Assembly (NCBI GenBank): GCA_033816765.1
Contig: CM066287.1
Span: 6,138,001-6,202,000, forward strand
Source: Nothopassalora personata
Taxonomy: Eukaryota; Ascomycota; Dothideomycetes; Mycosphaerellales; Mycosphaerellaceae
Length of the DNA stretch: 64,000 nt
Direction of reading: 5' to 3'
The notes under the pieces were generated by a model. That model was not told the origin of the DNA and did no database searches. It worked only from the letters and a program-made list of their open reading frames with translations. This document shows positions 35,690 through 45,645 of the stretch, in pieces. Positions within the stretch are counted from its first letter, which is position 1. Every line of letters starts with the position of its first letter. The position numbers were made by a program, and so were the translations under genes.

Positions 35690-36697
35690 TCAAACTTCCT
35701 CGACCTCTACGCAGTGTATTGCAGGCGCAGAAGACTCGGCTTGTGATCGCCACTTGTCGATTCTTCGCCTCGCTGCTCCTTCCGCGACCAGACTTCGACT
35801 CTCCCATATTTCAACTTCTACGAACTTCCACGGGTCGCCTTCTCCGCATGAAGTTGTCCCTTCCCGCGGAACGTCCGCGCCCAACACCTCAACACCAGGC
35901 AGCTCAGCAAGCCATGAGTGGATTCGCACGACATCAACGCATTCTGTGATGCTACATTCCTCACTGATCCGGTATCCATCATCTGCATCATCACCGAAGC
36001 CAGACTCAACCTCTGATCCTGGCGGCTGTACCCCAGCAGCGATGAGCGCGACTTTGGCGTTATCGTATTCTTGCTCGGCCTGGATTAGGAATGTTGTCAT
36101 CCGCTGGGACTGTCGGAGCTGCTTGATGTCGAAATCAGTCTGAGCCTCGACTTCCTGTCCGGCTTCCAGACTTTCTTGCCGGTCGTTGTGCTCCTGCTGG
36201 AAGTCCTCGTGGCGCGCTTCGAATTGTTCACGGGCATCGACAAGCTGCCGGCCATATATCTCGAAAGTGCGGATCAGATTGTCGACATTGATTGCCTTCG
36301 AGGCAAGTCCTTGGCTTTTCGCCGTGGAAGGTGTACTGGGGTCTTTTGCGGGATAATCATTGCTGGCAGCATCACTCGCGGGGCCGGTTCTGCCTTGCTG
36401 TAGGACCTCGCGCAGAGCAGATTCCTGCTGACTTTCGGAGTCGTTCCTTGCTTGACCATTCCCATTGCAACCTCCCTCTGAAGACGCCGAAACGACGGAA
36501 TCGTCGCAGTCTGGCTCTACATCATTGACATTCCCGGTGGAATCGGCAACGCCATCGGCATGAAGGGAGGGGCGAAAGGAGGCGCGAAGTTCAAAAAGGA
36601 GCGCCGTACCGAGACTGTGAAGCACGGAGTCTCCTTCAAGGAACAGCAGCCTGGCTGGTTCGGCTGGTGCAAAGACATCTACCCTCTGCGCGAGCAC
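35690..36697 (-). CDS. Hypothetical helical protein, start uncertain
   Basis: An open frame of up to 335 codons. The middle has a long charged helix with heptad-like spacing (TFEIYGRQLVDAREQFEARH to QAEQEYDNAKVALIAAG), probably coiled coil. The C-terminal part has acidic and aromatic segments (WLAELPGVEVLGADVP, WKFVEVEIWESRS). No known domain. The first 45 residues overlap the start of the gene at 36560 on the other strand, so the true start is probably further in or reached by a spliced first exon that I cannot locate. Gene is likely; structure is not settled. Confidence 0.45.
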   Translation of the reverse strand: MLAQRVDVFAPAEPARLLFLEGDSVLHSLGTALLFELRASFRPSLHADGVADSTGNVNDVEPDCDDSVVSASSEGGCNGNGQARNDSESQQESALREVLQQGRTGPASDAASNDYPAKDPSTPSTAKSQGLASKAINVDNLIRTFEIYGRQLVDAREQFEARHEDFQQEHNDRQESLEAGQEVEAQTDFDIKQLRQSQRMTTFLIQAEQEYDNAKVALIAAGVQPPGSEVESGFGDDADDGYRISEECSITECVDVVRIHSWLAELPGVEVLGADVPREGTTSCGEGDPWKFVEVEIWESRSLVAEGAARRRIDKWRSQAESSAPAIHCVEVEEV

Positions 36698-37135
36698 GAC
36701 AAGGTCAAGCCTGGCTCAGCAGGTACATTCTGCGACAAGGACGGGCAATGGTGGCACGACGCAGGCCACTTCCAGATCGTCTGGAACCGTCACCCGAACG
36801 TCGTCAACCAAGTGGCAATGTACAGCTATGGCGACACTGGCTTAGCTGAGGTGCCCGAGAATGAACGCGACGAGTACCTGAACGTCATCCCTAAGGACAT
36901 CAAGGAGGTGGACTACACTCCTCAGAACCCGAACAAGCCACACCTGAAGATCATCGCCAAGTACGGCAAGCGTGACCAGAGCAGACAGACTATGGTTGTT
37001 CGCGTCACCAAGATCAGCACCAGGAACGTGGATTGCGATGAGCTGGAGAAGTGCGGCGAGTTGGACCCCGATAGCACCAAGATCCTCATTGCAGAAGTGT
37101 TGAGGGCGATGGGTGGTAAGCCTATGGCAGAGTAA
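36560..37135 (+). CDS. Hypothetical protein, 191 aa
   Basis: An intact single exon starting MKGGAKGGAKFKKERR, a basic Gly/Lys-rich head. A Trp- and Asp-rich segment (PGWFGWCKDIYPLREHDK, GQWWHDAGHFQIVWNRHP) follows, with an ordered alternating C-terminal half (LKIIAKYGKRDQSR, MVVRVTKISTRNVDC). No signal peptide or membrane helix. Composition and codon use look coding. I do not recognise the family. It is divergent from, and overlaps the predicted start of, the minus-strand hypothetical. Confidence 0.6.
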   Translation: MKGGAKGGAKFKKERRTETVKHGVSFKEQQPGWFGWCKDIYPLREHDKVKPGSAGTFCDKDGQWWHDAGHFQIVWNRHPNVVNQVAMYSYGDTGLAEVPENERDEYLNVIPKDIKEVDYTPQNPNKPHLKIIAKYGKRDQSRQTMVVRVTKISTRNVDCDELEKCGELDPDSTKILIAEVLRAMGGKPMAE

Positions 37136-38114
37136 GTGAGATAAGTTGGAAGCAGCACCGACACTGCACGAGAGGTGGAAGTCACAATATGCACGAGAGA
37201 TGATGACGTTTCCAAGCCTATGAGTTTGCCTATGCTTTGCGATTTTCATCCGATTGAGTAGTAAAACGGATGAACCAAGTGCCATTTTCAAAACGGATTA
37301 CGCCCCTGTTATCTTTCCCTTTTCCATTACGTTCTCATCTTGCAGAATCAGCAAAGATACATCACATCCCCAGTCCCATTCTTCCAGCAGCAGCACCCTT
37401 TCTCGCACGTGCCTCCACCGTTGGTTGACGCAAGCCAGGTCGCAGCATGTGGCCACCCCAAACCTTTTTCCAGCCACACACACTACGTACACTCGTCAGC
37501 CTTACATAGAGCGCGGTCTGAACCATGCACAAGCCTACCTTCTTGGGGAAACTTCGGCGAGGCATCATCTCACTACCCATCTCTGTCGCTGCAACGGCAC
37601 CACCGAGACCCATCACGGCAGCGATGACGAAGCAGAAGGATGACTTCATTGTGCGCTTCTGAAGCTTCGCGGAGTGGAGCAGAGGTAGCAAGAGGTCGAT
37701 GTCGAGCTTGCTGAGTGATTGATGGAGAGAGAACATATCATCAGTAGAAGGGCAGTGGCGAACTCTTATATATTATCTGCTTTGGGAGTAACTACCGCGG
37801 TGAACGTGCCAAGTCTGGCCGATGTTACAAACGTATTTGCCAACTTCCTAACGAGAATGTAGCCTCGTCCTTTGAACGTTCACTCTGCCCTAGGGACCAA
37901 CCGATTTCTGGGAGAGGGCGGGTCTTGGTGATACAGGGCGCCGCCACTCCGATGCCAAGATATGGTATGCCGGCGTATTCGGTCGAGGATCGAGCGTGGC
38001 ACTAGGGCACCGCATGGTTGAATTGTGTGTTTGTAAGGACCGTGTAAGCACAACCGGTACGCCCAGGAAGGAGGCCAGAAGTAGAAGCGATCAGGATCCC
38101 ATCCGGCGTCTCAA
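37136..38114. other. Intergenic region with one weak small-protein candidate
   Basis: No confident gene. On the minus strand 37649-37362 a 95-codon frame starts with a possible signal peptide (MKSSFCFVIAAVMGLGGAVA), but the following sequence has no support. Confidence 0.4.
37362..37649 (-). CDS. Possible small secreted protein, 95 aa
   Basis: The frame begins with a Lys, a hydrophobic stretch and an Ala-Ala-like cleavage region, consistent with a secretion signal. The mature part is basic and holds three Cys. No family is recognised, and the opposite strand also has open frames. Low support. Confidence 0.22.
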   Translation of the reverse strand: MKSSFCFVIAAVMGLGGAVAATEMGSEMMPRRSFPKKVGLCMVQTALYVRLTSVRSVCGWKKVWGGHMLRPGLRQPTVEARARKGAAAGRMGLGM

Positions 38115-38612
38115 TCACATGCTCTCAATCCCGAATCTCAGCGCAGCGATCTTCCTCGCCAGCTTCCTCGCCTGATCTCTATCCTCCTCCGCTCGCTCCA
38201 GGGCCTTGAGCGTCTCCAGGTGTACACGGTAAAGCTTTTGGTAGTGGGTCTTCCATGCTTCGTTCTCCTTCTGGAGCTGACAGGCGTGCTGGTAGTATTG
38301 CTGCGCAGCGCTTCTCCACTGATACACGGTCCAGGGAATTGTCGGTGCCACCACACGGGTCAGCGCTGCATTGGGGAAATTGTTCGAAGGCTTTTGCTGA
38401 CCACTTCGACCGGCGATGTTGTACTTGTATTGATCGTTCGGGCTTGTAGGTCGAAGACAAGACATGAGTGGTCGCTGATGTGCCTTTTCAACCATGGAGT
38501 CTGCAATTTGCTTGGTTGTGCCTCTTGAAAAGATTGGCGTGGATAGCGGGTCGATCATTTGGCATTTGTTTGGTGTTCTGTGCCTGATAGTATCGGGCAA
38601 GCTGACCATCAC
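38115..38612 (-). CDS. Hypothetical protein with C-terminal coiled coil
   Basis: A 165-codon frame. The first 90 residues are Pro/Thr/Asn-rich and basic. The last 70 form an amphipathic charged helix (WRSAAQQYYQHACQLQKENE, YRVHLETLKALERAEEDRDQ ARKLARKIAAL), a likely coiled coil. No known domain. Start could be either of the two initial Met codons. Neighbours give no hint of function. Confidence 0.5.
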   Translation of the reverse strand: MMVSLPDTIRHRTPNKCQMIDPLSTPIFSRGTTKQIADSMVEKAHQRPLMSCLRPTSPNDQYKYNIAGRSGQQKPSNNFPNAALTRVVAPTIPWTVYQWRSAAQQYYQHACQLQKENEAWKTHYQKLYRVHLETLKALERAEEDRDQARKLARKIAALRFGIESM

Positions 38613-39775
38613 TGCTTAATCAAGATTATCAAGAGCTGTCGGGTAGCCTATGTAAGAGCCAAGCCAGTGATACACCTTCGTTGAACGCCGCGATCACCTG
38701 TAAGTATGTCTCGCAGGAAGACGACGGCGCGAGAATCTATTGGTGAAGGTGGCCGCTTTCCCCCCGAATCTCAAGGAATGGCGTGTGCGTCACTTTGTCA
38801 GATGCTCATCGCGAATGGTCATCTGCGCAGTACTCTCCCGTATACACAGCTCGCTTACGCTGATACCTGCGGATGAGCTGCATGCTACAAGACTAGCGTC
38901 GTCAGCTGATACACCATCAAGCTTGAGTGTATAAAATGGTCAGTACGCTACATTGTTCATCTGTGCAACTGCTCTCTCTGCATCGGGCATCGATTATGAG
39001 CATCGCTCTCCGTCCGTACCGAGCCAAGGTTTCGGTCTGTCCATACATAACAGCACCGTCTTGCTGATCTTCGCAGAGGGGTGACTTGCACGACATCCTT
39101 TGTACTTGATCTTTGTCGAGGACTTATAGTCCCGCAGCACGTAGACGGCACACCCCATATACTTCCTACAAGACTTGGAAGGCACGGTAATGCACAAGGC
39201 CCTCTTCACTTCCTTTTTTCCTGGTGGCGACCATTCCACCTGCAGGTGTTAAGGCACTCCGTGGAGAAAGGCAAAGATGGAAGCATCTAATACGCAATGT
39301 CTCCTTTATTAGACCGCTTTCGAAGCTTGATGCGATCCTTGGGGAAGAGCGCCTCCAGCTCCGGCACGCGCGTGCGGCGTGTCGATTATATCAGCACGGA
39401 GTGCGCTCCTGTGTCAGACACGATTACTGGGTTGATCACACCTCCCACGTGTCAAGCATGCGGACCAGCGTCTTAATCTAACGCTTGGCATGCAGGCGCC
39501 ACACTTTATCTTGTCGCTTACTGCCATCCTCCACCAGTCCAGCAAACACTCTCTCGAGTATGTGGAAGTCAGACGGCAGATGTGTCTGGCGCATAGCGAA
39601 CCGTCCGGAGCTCACTCCATCCAGCACATATGCTCATTGTGCGCGAATCCCGTTGCATCTATGGCCGTTGCTGTCCGTCAGTGTAATAATTAGATAGTGA
39701 TTTGTACAACGATCAAAGTACGCAATTCCGAGCGTGGCCTCCCCTATGCCTGTGCTCATTCCCGTCGTCGCCAAG
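38613..39775. other. Intergenic, probably degraded region
   Basis: Short frames only on both strands. No tRNA, repeat or recognisable protein motif found. Confidence 0.35.
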
Positions 39776-40098
39776 ATGAAAGCCTTCGAACTGGTGTTCA
39801 GAATCAGCTTCACTCTTGCGGCAGCTTTCCCAGAGTCAACGCTTCATGAAAATTTCTGCCCAAATATATCCATCATCGCCTCAGCCCAAGTGCAGGCCCT
39901 GGCGACATCATACTGCTAATGTAATTTGGGGCAGCGAGCGATACACTAACTTACAATATCCACTGCGATGGCTGCTATGGTGAGATCAGCTGTACCACCG
40001 GAACCAGATCTGAATGGTACTCAGGCAGCGGTCCCACAGAGACGTATCCTGGTACTGTGCTCTCGCTGATTGTCGAGCCAGTGACGGACTCAGTGTAA
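39776..40098 (+). pseudogene. Remnant of a secreted Cys-rich protein gene
   Basis: Two pieces suggest a small secreted protein. The first, from ATG 39776, encodes a signal-peptide-like start (MKAFELVFRISFTLAAAF) and runs to a TAA at 39917. The second, about 39925-40098 in another frame, encodes NIHCDGCYGEISCTTGTRS then EWYSGSGPTETYPGT and a hydrophobic C terminus ending in TAA, with three Cys and Ser/Thr/Gly-rich spacing typical of secreted fungal proteins. No splice pair I could find restores a single frame, so it is probably broken, or an exon is missed. Family unknown. Confidence 0.4.
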
Positions 40099-40743
40099 AC
40101 GTCCTAGCTCCTGAAGATTGTAGTATTACGGGCGTATTCTTTGGCGACAGTCGTAGCTTGGCTTAAGTGCAGTCATACATTTGCTTTGGCGAAATCCGGC
40201 GTGAGTCTCAGCTAAAGGCAGCAATGCATTCCGTACAGGGGTAGCAGACATCGCCTAGGCACACGCTGAACATACAACAGCTTGGCAGCTGCATGCGGTC
40301 TCGGCAAGCAAAAGCAGCGGCATATATCTGACAGTAGACTATCCCGTTGCGATTACGACTGTGGAGTATGGTTTCCCGGTCTGCTTTCCACGACGGCTGG
40401 ACGAGGATTGTCCTCTCTGCCTGGGTTCAGTAACGCCCTCTGCCGGCATGCCTTGTCCCAAAAGCACAACAACACCTTGCGCATCGTCCTTGGGCGCCTT
40501 GTTCGGTGTTGGTAGACGCCGTTTCTATTGCTTCTTTCAAGATGTGTTGCGTTGTGTGATTGCAATGCTGCATGGCCGCGGCTGGCATCAGATATACTTC
40601 TCCCAAAATCGATATGCCAGTGTTTGCCAATGGCTCCAAGATCCACTGCCTCTCGAGCTCTTGCGCAGCTATTCAAATGAGTACACTATGCGTGTAAGCC
40701 TGATGGTACAGGACTCTTTCCCGGACCGTCACCTGTCACTGCA
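40099..40743. other. Intergenic region
   Basis: No gene supported. Frames here are short and motif-free. Confidence 0.35.
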
Positions 40744-41702
40744 ATGTCACCAATCTTTCCCTATCGACGTGACATTCCAGTCAAGTACAACTTCTTCCGA
40801 GACCACACCTTCAACTTCTTCAGATTGCCACGAGAACTCCGCGATCTCATCTATCACGAAGTCCTCTGATCCCTTCAAACCGAGCGCATAAGTGTTTGGC
40901 GCAAGGAGTACTCAGGCAACTGGCGCAGTCGACTAGACCTACCAGAGTCTTTCGAATGTTGTATCCTCTAAGCGGTCTGTTCCCTTGAGACATTGGCTGA
41001 CACCAATCACGTAGGACGCCTTCAAAGCTGGGACAAACAAGATCATCAATTCCGACAAAAGTACACCCCTTGTGGTATAGAGCATTCCCTAGATGTGAGC
41101 GCACAGCCCGCATCAGAGCTCCGCGATGGGGCACAGTATTGTGTAATACCAACTGCACTGGAACTTGACGTGAGACGGAAGCCGAATTCCAGAAATCTCA
41201 TGACGTGTGACCAATTCAGGATCGTTCCGTGCATGAGGCCGTACCCAACGCGAGTCGTGCTGCGCTTCTCAGATTATACACGCTGGGACTCGTATATTTT
41301 GACGCAGGTGAGTGCTGCTTTTCCCGGCTCGATTGTTCCGAACCATGCTGATAGGTTATGCCAGTCGTGCGCCAACTCCCGACAAGCCTAATGCCCGGAC
41401 TTTTCGACTCCTTACCGCACCTTACAGAGGCTGAAGTGTACCTCTGGGCGATGTGGTGGAGTTTTACAAATCCCGTCGCTCTTGACAGATGGCCATCTCT
41501 GCAGTGCCTAGATTTGAAGACTGTTGAGGGTCGACCGCGATATAACCTGGAGGCTATTACGAAGGTGCCTGGAACCCGGGCAGAGCGGTTTGTGTTCTCC
41601 GAAGAGCGTCTTGCGGAGTGGTTGGAGAGGTATACTGTGTGCCGCGTGGTCGTCCAGCTTCTTGATCGGCGCGCAGATACTGGTCTTTTGTCACTAGCAT
41701 GA
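40744..41702 (+). pseudogene. F-box-like (LPRELRDLIY family) gene, inactivated
   Basis: Starts ATG at 40744 and shows the N-terminal signature FFRLPRELRDLIYHEVL of a large fungal family with F-box-like or 2EXR-type starts and unknown function. Proposed exons: 40744-40960, 41015-41307 and 41355-41702, with introns of 54 and 47 bp (the latter GTGAGT...GATAG). A TGA at 40867 interrupts the frame immediately after the signature. A second stop forms at the first splice junction. The last exon is intact and typical (LFDSLPHLTEAEVYLWAMWW ... WPSLQCLDLK ... RFVFSEERLAEWLERY). The gene is thus recognisable but disabled, with C-to-T-type changes as the simplest cause. Confidence 0.65.
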
Positions 41703-41835
41703 GGTGGAGGATGATGCCTGGGTTGTCGAAGCGCTGAACTATTCACGAGGCCGATGGGTGCAGTGGTTGTCGTGGCAGTACTTCCAATAGTCACGCCACC
41801 ATATCCAGCCTCCACCGCTACCTCTCTCGTGCTCC

Positions 41836-42489
41836 TCACAGCTTTGCCTTCTCGTCTCCTTGACCTCCCTCCCCAACCTCTTCACGCAGTGCCTCCCTCA
41901 GCGCGCCCGCCATTCGCGCCCCCTCTTCATCATCCAGATCCTCCCTTGAACCCCGTCCAAACATCCTCCAACTCTTCAGTGCTCCCCAATCCGTCCTCCC
42001 ATGCCTCTTCATCTCCTCCCGCCCCTCCTGATACCGCGGAATCAAATGAAAGTGGATATGCGGTACAACCTGCGCCGCTCTCTCTCCATTATTCTGCACA
42101 ACATTCCAATCTTCGATTCCTGTGACTTTACACAGCGCTCTACTCACGATAGGAAGCCATTCGCCCAGCGCTCTGCTTGCTTCCCTTACTTCTTCGCGTT
42201 CGCGGGCGGCGGTCCAGGTTGTGTCCTTCGTGCTAGTTGTATGGGCAGGTTGGAGGTCGGAGAGTTTACGGTAGTGTTTGCGGGTCGTGAGAAGAATGTG
42301 GCCTGGGGAGATGGGCATGATGTCCAAGAATGCGAGGACGAGGGGCGTGGAGAGGATGAGATGACATTGTGGATCGACGTTCTCCGGATCGGCGGTTGTT
42401 GGGATGGGGGAGGGTTCGGGAGGGTAGGCGTCGGCGATTCTGCAGAAGGCGCAAGAGATGGGGTAGTGGGACTCTGGTGACATCGACAT
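41836..42489 (-). CDS. HIT-family protein
   Basis: Nucleotide hydrolase/transferase of the histidine-triad superfamily, 217 aa from the ATG at 42489 (MSMSPESHYP). It has CAFCRIADAYPP near the start (HIT proteins often have a CxFC pair here), the strand LVLAFLDIMPISPGHILLTT, and the histidine triad VVPHIHFHLIPR (about residue 155), so the nucleophilic His is present. An insertion of about 30 charged residues follows the first half, and the C-terminal tail is acidic/basic. An in-frame ATG further upstream (42714) exists but adds a poorly conserved leader. Exact substrate unknown. Confidence 0.88.
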   Translation of the reverse strand: MSMSPESHYPISCAFCRIADAYPPEPSPIPTTADPENVDPQCHLILSTPLVLAFLDIMPISPGHILLTTRKHYRKLSDLQPAHTTSTKDTTWTAAREREEVREASRALGEWLPIVSRALCKVTGIEDWNVVQNNGERAAQVVPHIHFHLIPRYQEGREEMKRHGRTDWGALKSWRMFGRGSREDLDDEEGARMAGALREALREEVGEGGQGDEKAKL

Positions 42490-42983
42490 GATGAGGGTGG
42501 GAAGACGTTGGTGCGGGAGAGGATGATGGATTGGACGTGCCCCACGTCTCTTTCGGGGATGCGAGATCGGGTTTGGGGATGTTTGACATGGAGCCAAAGC
42601 CTCAAGACGGAGATACGTGGGGATAAGAATCAGACGAGAAGGTCCGCGCGGACGGCATGAACATATATATGAACATGCAGAGATAAGCTCTTTGGTGCTC
42701 ATAGCATTCGTCAATGGAGTGTAGAGCTTGCTCCCTCACCCGAACCTTCCAAGCTGTATCCTGCAAACTCCAAAGTCTGGTATCATCCTTCCTCCAAATT
42801 ACCCACTGTACCTCCCAACATCCGCACACCATTGCCAGCTCTGCACATACATCCATCCCGATATTCCGCATTCTCAATCAAATCCTCCTCGTGACTCTCT
42901 CCACACTTCCCTGCATGCTACCCATATGCTCCATCCCCGTCTCCCACCCGGTGAAACTCTCCAGCACCGAATTCCAATCCTGA
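42490..42983. other. Intergenic region
   Basis: Upstream of the HIT gene and downstream of the Zn2Cys6 gene. No features seen. Confidence 0.4.
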
Positions 42984-45645
42984 TCAGACATCCATCCCAT
43001 CAGACATGCCAGTCATCATCTCATTACCCGCATACCCATTCATCATCCCTCTTGTTGTCGATGGCCCAGGAGTCATGCCGCTTCCCGAACCCATCCCCGA
43101 TGACAATCCATTCGAATGACCACTCCACTGCTGCGGCAAAACAAACCCACTCTGCTGCCCAGCAACAGCAGAATTATGGAAAGTTTGCATGTCAAAGCCA
43201 TCAGTGAACATAGCATTATTGGGATCAAACATGGCAGCAATTTGATCGTCCTGCGCAGTCCCAGCTCCGTTCGTCTGATCATGTTGCTGTTGTTGCTGCT
43301 GAGCCTGCGAATGCGACCGTGGCGAATACCCCATATGACTCGACGCATGACTAGACCCATTCTGGTTATAAGACTGCGTACTCGACCCAGGAGTCTGATG
43401 ATCACCATTGCTCCCATCAGGACTTGTGTCCATGTCCGCGGCCGGAGCACCTAACGCGGGGCTCTTATAAAGACCAGGACAACTGTTGGCGTCAAGTGAG
43501 CTAGGAGTGCGGATGGGAACATTGATGCTGTAGCTTGTGCTGCGTGCTTCGTATGGTGATGCGTCGCTGACGACGTCACCGGTATGGCTCACAAAGGGGC
43601 CGGATTGAGCAGCGCCGCTGGAAGTATCCATGGGTTTCTGGTTGGGTTGGTTGTATGCTGCCATTCCTTGATCGCCGAAGACAGGTCGCAAGCCGAGATG
43701 TTCGGTCGGACATTCTGATGGCATCTTGTCACGTCTGTTGGTCGTGCCGCGGAACTGTAGGCGAAGTGCTCGGGAGTCATCAAGACCGGCACCTTCTAGG
43801 TCTACGTCAAGCTGCGCCAAGAAGGATTCCGCCAGGGGGTTCTTCATTTTGATCGCATGCAGCGCCGACAGCAGAAATTGTAGGCATGCCTTCACTTGAG
43901 CGTCCGTCGGTCGCGACTTCAGGTACTGAATGAAGACTCGTGCTGCCACATAGAGACAGAACGATATGAATGGGTTCATCTGCGAACACGTTAGTCAAAC
44001 TCCATGCACGTGATGCCTTCTTACTCACTGTGGCCAGATCCAAATGACTGATCTGCCTCATGATACTCGCAATCTCCGCCGCCGCCGTGATGCACCGTAT
44101 CTTACTCTCTGCCGAAATCCTGCTCGGCATGCGATTCTTATCCGCCTTGAAAATTGCCGCTTGATGAAGGCATATCGTCGAAGTATGAAAGTTCATGTTG
44201 AGGAACACAACATTTGGATCGTTCAGGCCAGAAGGTAATCGTAGAGCTTCAGGAAGCGCAAGGGCGATGTTGAGCAGGACATTGTCAATCCTGCGATGCC
44301 GCTTCCAGAACTCGCCATTCAGATCATTGTCGTTATCATCCTCAGCCGGACGATGCAAATGGAGAAGATTGCGTCCAAACAAGCAAGCCATCAAAATCAC
44401 ACCACCAAAGCCAGAAAGCTCGGGCAGTCCAGCTGGATCGAGCGCATCGGAAAGATTCATCGTTTTGGTCGGCTTACTGAACTCATACGCATCCTCATCA
44501 GCCGGCAGACTCGTAAGTATGTCCTTTTCCTCAATCGTCATCGGCCACCCAGTACCAATACTAGAGGTCCGATCAACGCAGAACGCCATCCAGAAAGTCC
44601 TTCTCCGCTCTTCACGTTCAGTCCAGTCTTTCGGTGGAGAAATGCACTGTTTGACGTCCAGACCCTTACCATCCAGTCTATGCAGACCCATCGCCTGTGC
44701 CATTCGACAGGCTCTGCCTGAAGACATCCATGCGCGTGGGAAGTACATCAGCTTAAACTCGTGAGTTGCAAGCAGTGCCCAGGTTTGGCAGTGCGCGACT
44801 GTAATCATGCTTTCGCCGTGGCCTTTCATCTCGTCCTGATGGATGTACTTTCGCGCGCGTTGGTAGAAGTGCTCATGTAGACCTTCGTATTTGTCTGACA
44901 CTACCGCTGCGTTACACCACATGGCATAGCGTAAGCAGACTGGCGGTCGCATGTGTGGTGCTAGATTCATAGCTGCGTGGTATCGTGGTCGGTGGATCAT
45001 AGGCAAAGAAGGATGCACTTTCTCGAAGTAAATCCGGTTGAGGTCGTCGACGACATCTTGTGTCGGCAGAGGTTCATCCAGTCCAAGTGCCATCATCTCC
45101 CAGGGAAACGGCTCTTCAGGCGATGCATTCGTGTCAAGGTTGCCAGCAGCCCCAAGCATACTCTGAGCTTGCGCTGGTTGAGTAGGGAAGCCCGTCGACG
45201 CATGCTGCACCACATTACCTCCAACACCAACGTTCTCATACTCTGGCAGCATATTGTTGCCCTGCCCATTCACTTGTGCATTGTTACTCGGCGGCTGTTC
45301 ATCCTGCGTCTTCAACAGCGTCTCAACTTGCGCCAGCCTCGCTTCCAGCGCCTTGACATACCCTCTCTTCGGCCCACTCTTCCTTCTCACCTCATCATAT
45401 GAACAGTCGTGCTGCAATCGTGTACAGGTCCCACACGACGGCTTAGTTCCATTGCACTTCAGTTTCCGTTTCCTACACAGCACGCATGCTATCCTCTTTG
45501 TCTTGGGAATCTGACTGTTGTTGTTCTCTTGCTGTGACGTGCGCCCCTCATTCCCATCCTTATGAGCCTTAGGCGCCTCAGCAGGCTGTTGAGCCAGGTC
45601 GTTGAAGTATCCGTCGCCGGGCGACTCCTCTCGCGATTCAGGCAT
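42984..45645 (-). CDS. Zn2Cys6 transcription factor with fungal-specific domain
   Basis: Nuclear regulator of 870 aa. Exons 45645-44029 and 43979-42984; the 49-bp intron has donor GTGAGT, branch TGACTAAC and acceptor TTCGCAG. The binuclear zinc cluster is at residues 54-81 (CVLCRKRKLKC, then CGTC and C), followed by a coiled-coil dimerisation segment (KALEARLAQVETLLKTQ). The Fungal_trans domain spans about 195-470 (IYFEKVHPSLPMIHRPRYH, SSGRACRMAQAMGLHRLDG, ERRRTFWMAFCVDR). The last 270 residues are Ser/Gln/Gly/Met-rich with a Gln run, probably the activation region. Target genes cannot be inferred from the neighbours. Confidence 0.93.
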
